Part shown: positions 1 to 6,224 of the stretch, one piece after another | How positions within the stretch are numbered: position 1 is the stretch's first letter | Layout: each line of letters begins with the position of its first letter | Source of the DNA: Elusimicrobia bacterium CG08_land_8_20_14_0_20_44_26 | GTDB taxonomy: Bacteria; CG03 | Reading direction: 5' to 3' | Assembly (NCBI GenBank): GCA_002779055.1 | Contig: PEXM01000069.1 | Coordinates: forward strand, 1-7,405 | Length of the DNA: 7,405 nucleotides | Notes under the pieces: model-generated | The model's input: the letters and a program-made list of their open reading frames with translations, nothing else | Told to the model about the DNA's origin: nothing | Databases searched by the model: none | Position numbers and translations under genes: made by a program

Positions 1-401
1 CTTTTTCTTTTTGCGAACTGAAAAGAAGCCATTTCTAACTGAAGATTATAACCGTTTGCCACACAGGCATCGTATATGCCGTTTATTGAAAGCGAAAAGA
101 AAGGGTGTACAAAAATATGGTCAAGTTGGGGAATTACAAGCGATATAATTTTTGTACTGTTAAGAGCAAGATTTCTTGCTGCGGCGGAGGGCCTGTATCC
201 GAGACGCTCTATTGCATCAAACACTTTCTTAGCCGTTTCTTCGGATATTCTCGGATTTCTTGACAGAACCAGGGAAACGGTCGCCGTAGAAACCCGACAG
301 TAATTAGCGACGTTTTTTATTGTAACCGCCGGAGCGGCGGCGCTGTTATTAATCTGTGCATAATCATTTTTTTTCGTCACAATTTTTTTGCTCTTTACCA
401 T
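1..401 (-). CDS. LacI/GalR-family transcriptional repressor, N-terminal part (runs off the window)
   Basis: Translating the minus strand from the ATG at 401 gives 133 codons open to the window edge, so the C-terminal sugar-binding part is mostly missing. Residues 26-80 are a textbook LacI DNA-binding headpiece: VTIKNVANYCRVSTATVSLV forms the helix-turn-helix, then a third helix (SEETAKKVFDAIERLGYRP) and a hinge helix around residues 71-80. L78 sits where family members insert a leucine into the central CpG of the operator. From residue 85 the first strand of the periplasmic-binding-protein-like core follows (IISLVIPQLDHIF). A Lys/Ala-rich extension of about 25 residues precedes the headpiece, longer than usual. 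A GTG at residue 8 is an alternative start. The Shine-Dalgarno is weak (TGGA, about 8 nt upstream). The neighbours suggest that it controls alpha-glucan genes, with a maltose-like sugar as possible effector; this is inferred. Confidence 0.93.
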   Translation of the reverse strand, partial: MVKSKKIVTKKNDYAQINNSAAAPAVTIKNVANYCRVSTATVSLVLSRNPRISEETAKKVFDAIERLGYRPSAAARNLALNSTKIISLVIPQLDHIFVHPFFSLSINGIYDACVANGYNLQLEMASFQFAKRK

Positions 402-422
402 AACATTAATCCACAAATACTC

Positions 423-438
423 GGTTAACCGCTTAACT
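423..438. promoter_or_regulatory. Putative LacI-family operator O1
   Basis: The plus strand reads GGTTAACCGCTTAACT. This is a 16-bp pseudo-palindrome with a central CG and arms of the form GTTAA.C/G.TTAAC. Size and central CpG match the operator class bound by LacI/PurR-type repressors with a hinge-helix leucine, which this regulator has. It sits just after the -10 of the repressor gene promoter. The inner ten bases at 422-431 (CGGTTAACCG) are themselves a perfect palindrome. Confidence 0.65.
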
Positions 439-439
439 T

Positions 440-469
440 ATTTTAACCAAATCAATAAAATCTTGTCAA
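440..469 (-). promoter_or_regulatory. Sigma70-like promoter of the LacI-family gene
   Basis: On the minus strand a perfect -35 box TTGACA lies at 469-464. An 18-nt spacer follows, then a -10-like TAAAAT at 445-440 (or TTAAAA at 446-441 with a 17-nt spacer). The predicted start is near 433, about 30 nt before the ATG at 401. The 16-bp palindrome at 423-438 lies directly downstream of the -10 and covers the expected start site, as expected for a repressed, autoregulated promoter. Confidence 0.72.
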
Positions 470-498
470 GAGCCAATTTTAAAATCATTTCGCTTTGC

Positions 499-521
499 AA
501 AAATAAACACCGTCGGTATTT
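499..521 (-). terminator. Possible weak rho-independent terminator after the cyclase genes
   Basis: On the minus strand AAATACC (521-515) can pair with GGTGTTT (511-505) around the 3-nt loop GAC, with one G-U pair. The run ATTTTT (504-499) follows. It lies about 120 nt past the stop of the last cyclase gene and before the repressor promoter, which suits the end of the operon. The stem is short and AT-rich, so the call is tentative. No better hairpin plus T-run was seen in 402-640. Confidence 0.3.
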
Positions 522-569
522 GCCTTTCTCAGCAGCCCATTTACAATTAGATAATCAAACAACATTTTC

Positions 570-585
570 AGTTAATCGGTTAACT
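570..585. promoter_or_regulatory. Putative LacI-family operator O2
   Basis: The plus strand reads AGTTAATCGGTTAACT, with a central CG and one mismatch between the arms. It shares the GTTAA..CG..TTAAC pattern with the copy at 423-438. The centres are 147 bp apart, close to 14 helical turns, so the two sites would face the same side of the helix and could support looping. A weak second promoter may precede it on the minus strand (TTGAAA at 616-611, TGAATA at 592-587); that part is speculative. Confidence 0.6.
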
Positions 586-640
586 ATATTCATCACGCTT
601 TATCTAACTTTTTCAACCAATCTCTTCCATGAAAAAATTC

Positions 641-1909
641 CTAAGCGTATTCGCCGACAATATTCTTGCCGTTTTTTTTCGCCTTGTAAAGCGTCGCATC
701 CGATGCCTTTATAAGGTCATGCGCCGTTGAACCGTCCGTGGGAAAATAAGCAATCCCTATTGATATAGACACCGAAGTGTCCCGCTTTACTTCTTCGCGT
801 ATTTTTTCCGCCTTTTCGCGCGTTTGAATTCTCGCCGCCATCGGCATATAAATACAGAACTCTTCGCCTCCGTAGCGCCCTGCGAAATCCGAAGGGTTGA
901 TTGTATCCCTTATCGCCTTCGCCGCTTGTGCCAAGACATTGTCGCCCATCGGATGGCCGTATGTATCATTGTATTTTTTAAAATCGTCAAGGTCGCACAT
1001 AAGAAAAGCTATTTCATAATCATACCTTCTGGCGCGGGTAATTTCCTCTTCAAGCCGGCTCATAAAATATTTCCTTAAAAAAAGGCCTGTCAAACCGTCT
1101 ATTCTGGAAAGTTCTCTGACTTGTTCGTAAAGAACCGTCTTCTCGTAACCCAGAGCCACCTGCGAGGATATCACGACGGCTTTATTTATTTGCTTTTCAT
1201 CAAGAGCGCCGGCTACCAGAATTGCGCCGAGTTTTTTCTTTCCCGCCACAAGAGGAAACTCATAACGGTTCCCGCCGGGGATGTTTTTTATATTCCCGAG
1301 CATGCGTTTCCAATCATCAATTTCATCCGCCCGCAGATTCTTTGATGAGAAAAGTTCCATGCCCGAGGCCATCACTCTAAAAAAAGCAAGCTTCTCAATT
1401 CCTAATTTCAGAGAAAAAGCATCAAGAGATTTATTCGCGAGCTCCCTGCCATCCGAAATAGATTCTATGTCCTTTGACAATTCGTAAAGTTTTTCGTATT
1501 TTTCAATTTCGGATTTAAGTTTTTCAATGTGTTGTGCCATCTCATTATTTTTCTTTTCAAATTCCAAAAGTTTCTTAAGAAGTTCATCGTATTTGACTTT
1601 GAAATCGCCGAAAAGAGCACGCTTTTCGGATAGAATCTTAAAATCGGGAAGAATTAAAAAAAAGAGAATCGGCACGCACATAGTTAATATCCTGTCACCC
1701 GATATCAAAAAAACAGCGGCCAGAGACGTTGCGACTGCGCATTTTATGAGCGTGTTCAAACCTCCGGGAGAAAGCGAAAAAAGCACAAGAGCGCAAACCG
1801 TACCGAGTATAAAACTGCGGGATGCGGCAGGCACTAAAAAAAATAAACTTACGCCCGAGACGCATAGAATGCCTCTGATTGTATTCGGATGAACGCTGTG
1901 TTTATTCAT
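641..1909 (-). CDS. Membrane diguanylate cyclase (TM–coiled coil–GAF-like–GGDEF) with a degenerate I-site
   Basis: A 422-residue protein predicted to make c-di-GMP from two GTP at the inner membrane. Hydrophobic segments lie at about 10-29, 32-46, 51-70 and 74-90. A charged coiled-coil stretch follows at about 100-150, then a GAF-like sensory region at about 150-260 and the GGDEF domain at about 265-420. Catalytic features look intact: DGLTGL at 271-276, metal ligands in CDLDD (D306), guanine contacts N314 and D323, and the signature GGEEF at 347-351. The position of the inhibitory RxxD site reads NPSD (338-341), so the arginine is lost and product feedback through this site is probably absent. 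The ATG overlaps the stop of the upstream cyclase gene as ATGA (1909-1906), implying translational coupling. Its input signal is unknown. Confidence 0.93.
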   Translation of the reverse strand: MNKHSVHPNTIRGILCVSGVSLFFLVPAASRSFILGTVCALVLFSLSPGGLNTLIKCAVATSLAAVFLISGDRILTMCVPILFFLILPDFKILSEKRALFGDFKVKYDELLKKLLEFEKKNNEMAQHIEKLKSEIEKYEKLYELSKDIESISDGRELANKSLDAFSLKLGIEKLAFFRVMASGMELFSSKNLRADEIDDWKRMLGNIKNIPGGNRYEFPLVAGKKKLGAILVAGALDEKQINKAVVISSQVALGYEKTVLYEQVRELSRIDGLTGLFLRKYFMSRLEEEITRARRYDYEIAFLMCDLDDFKKYNDTYGHPMGDNVLAQAAKAIRDTINPSDFAGRYGGEEFCIYMPMAARIQTREKAEKIREEVKRDTSVSISIGIAYFPTDGSTAHDLIKASDATLYKAKKNGKNIVGEYA

Positions 1910-3240
1910 TGCAAATCCGAAAAGCTCACAACAATGTTCCGACCTTTTCTCTTTCCCTCGTAAAGAGCCGCATCAGCGTTTTTTACAATCTTTTCCGCAT
2001 CTGAGGATTTAGGAAAAAACGAAACGCCCGTCGTAACCGTGACACCCGCCGATTTACCCTCAAAATAAAATTTCTCCTTCTTTACCGCATTTCTTATGTT
2101 CTCGGCTATTTCCGCGCCCTTTTTCAAATCGGTGTGCGGCAGAATAACCGAAATTTCCTCGCCGCCGTATCTGCCGACTATGTCGGTCGCCCGGATGCTT
2201 TCCGCAATTCTGTGCGAAACCCTGATGAGGACACTATCGCCCGCCTGATGACCGAAAAGATCGTTAAAATTCTTGAAATGATCTATATCAATCATCAGGA
2301 AAACAAATTTCTCGCCGTATCTTGCGGCTCTCGCAATTTCTTCATTTAATCTTTCAAGAAAATAAGAATGTGTGTATAACCCCGTGAGGTCATCCGTTAT
2401 GGCAAGTTCCTGCGTCCTTTCAAAAAGGGTCATATTCTCCATTGCAATTGTTGAAAGCGATGCAATTGAAATTAAAAACCTCAAGTCAGACGGAGCAAGT
2501 TCTCCCTCTGATGCTAAAACCTTTATTATTGACTGCACCTGGCCCTCGTTAAAAACAGGACAGGCAATTATGGACGAAGCATCGCTTGATGCCGGCGAAT
2601 CAAACCTGTAGTCCTTCGCGGAGTTTTCTATGTAAAGCGGCGTCTGTTTTGAATACACCCACCTGTCATAGGAGTCCTGCGCCTGTTTTATAAGACTGAC
2701 TTCTGATGAGGGAAAAACATTTCTTACGAAGTTTATAATGAACATTGAAATGTTTTTTAGTGAAAATGTTGTGCCGAGTTCAAGAGAAAATTCCGCCATT
2801 TTTTCGTACCTTGATATCCCGTTTTCAAGTTCAGGTATAAGTTTTTCACCGCGCGCTATTTGAACTTCAAATTCCGTCACTGCCGCCTCGGTATTTTCAA
2901 GAGTTATTTTATTCCTGCCGTAATCTTCCGAAGAATCTTCCAAATGCCGGTCAATAAAAAATATTATTCCCCAGTATAAGGCAATCGCCGCAGAGGATGC
3001 AACAAGGGAAGAGCCGATTATTATAGCTGCCAGCGTCACAAAGGTAGCGGCGGCGGCGACGACGGCAGCAAAGTAAATCGAGAAAAAAAGGAATGCCGCT
3101 ATTACGAGACAGCCGAAAAGCGCAAAGTATTTTTCCGGCTGGTTTTTGCTTATAAGCAAAATCAAAACCGCTATAAAACCCGCGGCAATCAGAACATAGA
3201 AAATGCAGTCAAAAAGAAATTTTTTAAGCGGCGCTTTCAT
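1906..3240 (-). CDS. Membrane diguanylate cyclase (TM–coiled coil–GAF-like–GGDEF) with an intact I-site
   Basis: A 444-residue predicted c-di-GMP synthase with the same layout as its downstream neighbour. Hydrophobic segments lie at about 9-31, 38-57, 58-80 and 81-97. A helical linker follows at about 100-150, a GAF-like domain at about 150-275 and GGDEF at about 278-440. Key residues: DDLTGL at 283-288, metal-site DID at 318-320, N326 and D335 for the guanine, and the active-site signature GGEEI at 359-363 (last residue Ile rather than Phe, tolerated in the family). The allosteric I-site RATD (350-353) is intact, so product inhibition is expected. I chose the ATG at 3240, preceded by GGAG at 3253-3250 with 9-nt spacing. 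A GTG at 3273 would add 11 residues but has only AGG upstream. The stop overlaps the next start as ATGA. Confidence 0.92.
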   Translation of the reverse strand: MKAPLKKFLFDCIFYVLIAAGFIAVLILLISKNQPEKYFALFGCLVIAAFLFFSIYFAAVVAAAATFVTLAAIIIGSSLVASSAAIALYWGIIFFIDRHLEDSSEDYGRNKITLENTEAAVTEFEVQIARGEKLIPELENGISRYEKMAEFSLELGTTFSLKNISMFIINFVRNVFPSSEVSLIKQAQDSYDRWVYSKQTPLYIENSAKDYRFDSPASSDASSIIACPVFNEGQVQSIIKVLASEGELAPSDLRFLISIASLSTIAMENMTLFERTQELAITDDLTGLYTHSYFLERLNEEIARAARYGEKFVFLMIDIDHFKNFNDLFGHQAGDSVLIRVSHRIAESIRATDIVGRYGGEEISVILPHTDLKKGAEIAENIRNAVKKEKFYFEGKSAGVTVTTGVSFFPKSSDAEKIVKNADAALYEGKRKGRNIVVSFSDLQ

Positions 3241-3301
3241 ACCCCGCGGCTCCGTCCGTAATGGGAGGAGCACCTGTTACCTGCGGCTTTATATGGCTTT
3301 T

Positions 3302-3613
3302 TCAGCTGTCAAATTCCTGTGTTTCAGAAGGTCTTTCCTTGTTGGCTTCTTTTTGCATGGATATTATTAAGTCCCCTGTTTTTATCAGTATTTTTGCATT
3401 TTTCTTTAGTTCCCCGAGAATCGTATATAGCAGCACCCTGTATTCATCCGCGCCCAAATCGTAGTTCGGCGGAGTGCCGGTCTTACTCTCGTCTTGAAGC
3501 TGGTCAATCAAAAGTTTTATCCCGTTTTGCGCTTTCCTCAAACTTTTCGGGATTTTCTCAAGGTCTTCAATCTGTTTTTTTAAATTGGCTATTAATAATT
3601 CCCGGCTCTGCAT
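3302..3613 (-). CDS. Hypothetical helical protein, 103 residues, family not recognised
   Basis: I do not recognise a family. The product is soluble and highly charged, with no signal peptide or membrane segment. Residues 5-42 (IANLKKQIEDLEKIPKSLRK and onwards) and 58-92 look like two amphipathic helices. They are joined by a polar Gly/Pro-containing loop (about 43-56, KTGTPPNYDLGADE), and the C-terminal tail is acidic. The start is well supported by the strong Shine-Dalgarno GAGGAGG at 3627-3621, 7 nt before the ATG at 3613. It lies between a PilZ gene and two diguanylate cyclase genes, 61 bp before the first cyclase start. A role as adaptor or partner in the c-di-GMP module is a guess from position only. 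The good Shine-Dalgarno and operon setting make it a real gene in my view. Confidence 0.8.
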   Translation of the reverse strand: MQSRELLIANLKKQIEDLEKIPKSLRKAQNGIKLLIDQLQDESKTGTPPNYDLGADEYRVLLYTILGELKKNAKILIKTGDLIISMQKEANKERPSETQEFDS

Positions 3614-3620
3614 AATTCAA

Positions 3621-3627
3621 CCTCCTC
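3621..3627 (-). promoter_or_regulatory. Strong Shine-Dalgarno for the 103-residue helical protein
   Basis: The minus strand reads GAGGAGG at 3627-3621, 7 nt before the ATG. The stop TGA of the putative 33-residue ORF (3628-3626) overlaps its first bases, so a ribosome ending there would sit on this site and could re-initiate. Confidence 0.75.
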
Positions 3628-3727
3628 AAAAGAGTGGAAAGAATACGGCGCCTGACACTGTGACAATAGATAACAGAAAAAGTGCGCCAGGGCAAACTTC
3701 AATATATCCTTCACTCCTTAATATCAT
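3626..3727 (-). CDS. Putative 33-residue single-TM small protein
   Basis: An ORF too short for ordinary gene calling fills the gap between the PilZ gene and the 103-residue protein. It starts at an ATG (3727-3725) overlapping the PilZ stop as ATGA, and its TGA (3628-3626) overlaps the next gene's Shine-Dalgarno. After a short polar head (MILRSEGYIEVCPG) it encodes one hydrophobic run, ALFLLSIVTVSGAVFFPLF, ending at the stop: a plausible C-terminal membrane anchor. It has no Shine-Dalgarno of its own, so translation would depend on coupling to the PilZ gene. No family is recognised. A competing reading in another frame starts at GTG or TTG near 3710, behind AAGGA, and runs about 36-40 residues into the next gene; it looks less protein-like. 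Without conservation data this remains a hypothesis. Confidence 0.38.
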   Translation of the reverse strand: MILRSEGYIEVCPGALFLLSIVTVSGAVFFPLF

Positions 3728-4044
3728 TCGCTTTGTTTTGCCGATTTCTTTATGACAGATAGAAGCTTTAATTTTCTAAAGAAATTCATTTTCTCAAATT
3801 TTACTCTAAAAACCCAGTTGCCTCCCCTTCTCTCGCTTCTAACAACCTGCGCATTAACGATCAAACCGGGAAGTTCAACGTTAATGATGCCCCAGCCGGC
3901 AAGACCGTCGGGCGTAATAAAAGATGCTCCCCCTGCACTGATATCCTCGAGACATCCCCTGACCGTTGCCTTCGTGTCCGCGTTTTCAACCGTAACCATT
4001 TCAATCATCCTGTATCTTTTATATTGTCGCCTTTTTTGCTTCAT
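3724..4044 (-). CDS. Single-domain PilZ protein, predicted c-di-GMP receptor
   Basis: A 106-residue protein that is essentially one PilZ domain. It carries both c-di-GMP-binding motifs: an N-terminal arginine motif (RRQYKR at 5-10, with R6xxxR10) and DISAGG at 34-39, matching DxSxxG. Beta-rich sequence follows (about 45-85), then a basic C-terminal helix (FFRKLKLLSVIKK). There is no signal peptide or membrane segment, so it should act in the cytoplasm and change a partner on binding c-di-GMP; the partner is not evident. The start at 4044 is needed to keep the arginine motif. The nearest Shine-Dalgarno-like GGGAG is about 13 nt upstream, longer than ideal. It starts 45 nt after the amylase stop and lies just before two cyclase genes that could make its ligand. 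Confidence 0.92.
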   Translation of the reverse strand: MKQKRRQYKRYRMIEMVTVENADTKATVRGCLEDISAGGASFITPDGLAGWGIINVELPGLIVNAQVVRSERRGGNWVFRVKFEKMNFFRKLKLLSVIKKSAKQSE

Positions 4045-4089
4045 AGCCGATTTTTTTCTCCCTCACAGCATTATATCGCGGTGCGGCGT

Positions 4090-6204
4090 TCATTTTTCAA
4101 AATGAAGAACGTCCGAACCCGCAGCCGGTATTTTCAGAACCACATTGCCCTGTTTAATTTTGTATTTCCCGCCAGTCAAGACACTCCTGTAGCAACCTCC
4201 CGCGGGAACAAATGCGGGAATCTGAATTTTTATTTTCCTTCCCTCGGCCGCCGAATTGAGCACAACAAGGACGCTGTCCTGAAAATAATGTTTTATGTAA
4301 ATCCACAAATCCTTGGAAACATTTATGTCTGTGTGAGACCCCATCGTTATGGCGGGGCTCTTTACTCTGAACAGGATAAGTTTTGAAACGTGTTCAAAAA
4401 CGCTCTTTTCATTTTTATCAAGCCCATCAAACTTCATCATTCTCCTGTTGTCGGGATCGGCGGCGCCCGTCATTCCTATTTCATCGCCGTAGTAAATCAT
4501 CGGGATTCCGGGATTTGTCAGAACAAATGTAAAAGCATTCTTTATTTTTTCATAACTTGACGGATTGTCCACACGGGGAGGTCTTTCCCATCCTATTTTC
4601 TTCTCATCGCCATCGGTTATGTCTTCGTCCGCAAACGCCATAAATCTTGAGAAATCGTGGTTCCCCAAAAGAGGAGACATATAATAAACATTTTTGTAGA
4701 CCCTCAGAGAACTTTTTAATTCAGCGTCCAAACTTTCAAAACCCTCTTTGCCCGAAGCGAATGTGTCTCTGATGTGCCAGTAGAGCGGAAAATCAAACTG
4801 CCCGTCAAGCATTCCCGGCGATATAAAATCGTTGATTGTTTTTCTGGATGCGATTGATTCGCCGACCAGATAAAAATCCCCGCCGAAACGATTTTTGAGC
4901 TCGCTTGAAAGAACTTTCCAGAAGTTTTGCGGTATGTGTTTTACGGCGTCAAGACGGAACGCGTCAAAATGGAATTCTTCAATCCACCAGACGGCATTAT
5001 CTACCACCGCCCTCACCGCCTCGTCGTTCGAATAATCAAATGACGGCAGAAAGGAATCAAACCAGGTCGTGAACGGATACTCATCAAACTTTCTTATATT
5101 TTTCTCGCCATTGGGCAGTTCTAATTTTCCGAACCACTCCGGATGCTCTTTATACCACGGATGTTCTTCGTGGACATGGTTAAAGACCATATCCGCCATC
5201 ACTTTTATTCCACGAGAATGGGCGCTCTTCACAAGATTCTTAAGTTCATCCTGTGTACCGAAATGCTCTTCCACTTCATCCTTCGCTACCGGCCAGTAGC
5301 CGTGATAGCCCGTGAAATAATAGTGTGGCGGGAGAGCGTCTTTAAAAGCCCCGTCCACATTGTCAACGACGGGGGAAAGCCACAGGCAGTTCACTCCAAG
5401 CATGCTAAAATAACCTTCCCTTATCTTCTTTTCTATACCTGAGAAATCGCCGCCGATGTAATTCGCTTTCGGAAGAAGACCTTCATACTCGACGGGTTTG
5501 TTATTTGACTTGTCGCCGTCCATAAATCTGTCGGTCACGATGCTGTAGATAACCCTCTGCGGCCACGATATTTCATCCGAGAAGTTTTTTGGTATTCTTT
5601 CCGTGTCCGAAAAACTTCCGTCTTTATCCTGCGCCCAGAGAAACGCCGTGTGAAAACCGCTGGACAAAGGCAGGGTAAACGAAACGACCTCGCCGTCGTA
5701 ATCTTTTATCCATTTTTCTCCGTCGCAATAAAGATAAATTTTATATCCCTTGTAAGACGGGTCAAAATATGAAAATTCAATATACCATTTTCCGTCTTTC
5801 ACACATTCATATTTTCCCTCGGGTGTCCTCACTTTTTTTCCCTCAACCCTGATGATGGAATTAAAACCCCCAAACCCGTCGGCTGACTTTTCCGGATTGG
5901 TAGGATCTTCCGTCCATTTCCCGTCCACAACGAATTTATACTGGTGAGTTCCCGGGGGGAGCTCAAGTGACAGTTCAAAGACGCCGTCGCTCGTTTCCTT
6001 CAAAAGGTCGCTTACGGAATTCCATCCGTTAAAACTTCCGGCAACCGCAACAGTTGAAGCTACGCCTTCGTATCTAAAAAGATGAGCGAAAATGGGGACG
6101 GAGCTAATTAATATTAGAAGAAAACCAATTATTCCATAATTGGCTTTTGAAAAAAACACAGAATACGACTTATATTTTTTTTGAAATCTTTGAATTCTTG
6201 GCAA
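4090..6204 (-). CDS. Exported GH13 alpha-amylase-family enzyme with N-terminal CBM48-like domain
   Basis: A 704-residue enzyme predicted to hydrolyse alpha-1,4 (possibly also alpha-1,6) glucans outside the cytoplasm. A basic N-terminus and hydrophobic core at 23-39 (ending SSVPIFA) look like a signal peptide, or an uncleaved anchor. Residues 43-120 are a CBM48/AMPK-type glucan-binding fold (VAVAGSFNGWN, then HQYKFVVDGKW). About 125-205 looks like a second beta-sandwich. The GH13 barrel spans about 215-610 with all four conserved regions: DMVFNH (338-343), FRLDAVKH with nucleophile D419, VGES with acid/base E449, and GNHD with D517. A C-terminal beta domain ends the protein. The architecture recalls neopullulanase- or cyclomaltodextrinase-like enzymes, but the exact specificity cannot be read. 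The start is TTG at 6204, 8 nt after a perfect GGAGG. The binding-protein gene ends 20 nt upstream, so uptake and cleavage are linked. Confidence 0.95.
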   Translation of the reverse strand: MPRIQRFQKKYKSYSVFFSKANYGIIGFLLILISSVPIFAHLFRYEGVASTVAVAGSFNGWNSVSDLLKETSDGVFELSLELPPGTHQYKFVVDGKWTEDPTNPEKSADGFGGFNSIIRVEGKKVRTPEGKYECVKDGKWYIEFSYFDPSYKGYKIYLYCDGEKWIKDYDGEVVSFTLPLSSGFHTAFLWAQDKDGSFSDTERIPKNFSDEISWPQRVIYSIVTDRFMDGDKSNNKPVEYEGLLPKANYIGGDFSGIEKKIREGYFSMLGVNCLWLSPVVDNVDGAFKDALPPHYYFTGYHGYWPVAKDEVEEHFGTQDELKNLVKSAHSRGIKVMADMVFNHVHEEHPWYKEHPEWFGKLELPNGEKNIRKFDEYPFTTWFDSFLPSFDYSNDEAVRAVVDNAVWWIEEFHFDAFRLDAVKHIPQNFWKVLSSELKNRFGGDFYLVGESIASRKTINDFISPGMLDGQFDFPLYWHIRDTFASGKEGFESLDAELKSSLRVYKNVYYMSPLLGNHDFSRFMAFADEDITDGDEKKIGWERPPRVDNPSSYEKIKNAFTFVLTNPGIPMIYYGDEIGMTGAADPDNRRMMKFDGLDKNEKSVFEHVSKLILFRVKSPAITMGSHTDINVSKDLWIYIKHYFQDSVLVVLNSAAEGRKIKIQIPAFVPAGGCYRSVLTGGKYKIKQGNVVLKIPAAGSDVLHFEK
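6121..6147. repeat. Inner hairpin inside the amylase start element
   Basis: The plus strand reads CCAATTAT (6125-6132), then TCC, then ATAATTGG (6136-6143): a perfect 8-bp stem with a 3-base loop. After one mismatch it extends by three A-T pairs on each side. It lies in the interval between the two 19-bp arms and encodes residues of the signal-peptide region (NYGIIG). It adds to the impression of a compact structured element. Confidence 0.6.
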
Positions 6205-6212
6205 TTAAATTA

Positions 6213-6217
6213 CCTCC
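6213..6217 (-). promoter_or_regulatory. Shine-Dalgarno fixing the TTG start of the amylase gene
   Basis: The minus strand reads GGAGG at 6217-6213, 8 nt before the TTG at 6204-6202. No ATG or GTG start with a comparable site is available upstream of the CBM48-like domain, so the TTG start is preferred. The site lies wholly within one arm of the 19-bp inverted repeat. Confidence 0.8.
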
Positions 6218-6224
6218 GTCCCCA

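Noticed and set aside
388..714. Plus-strand 108-residue ORF covering the regulatory gap
   Set aside because: It is low complexity, spans the operators and the promoter, and overlaps the starts or ends of well-supported minus-strand genes. It has no ribosome binding site and resembles no family.
1527..1892. Plus-strand 121-residue ORF opposite the second cyclase
   Set aside because: It is a shadow of the coding strand. The opposite frame encodes membrane helices and coiled coil of a clear GGDEF protein.
3250..3257. Second copy of the 8-base core CTCCGTCC shared with the inverted repeat near 6091-6226
   Set aside because: The match ends after eight bases, has no inverted partner nearby, and is explained by the Shine-Dalgarno of the cyclase gene.
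3640..3695. GGCGC/GCGCC pair as a terminator between the PilZ gene and the 103-residue protein gene
   Set aside because: The stem is only 5 bp with a loop of about 40 bases and no T-run follows, so there is no basis for termination here.
4022..4093. A 23-24 codon ORF starting with an ATGA overlap at the amylase stop
   Set aside because: It is very short, runs into the PilZ start in another frame, and has a non-descript basic composition. The overlap alone is not enough.
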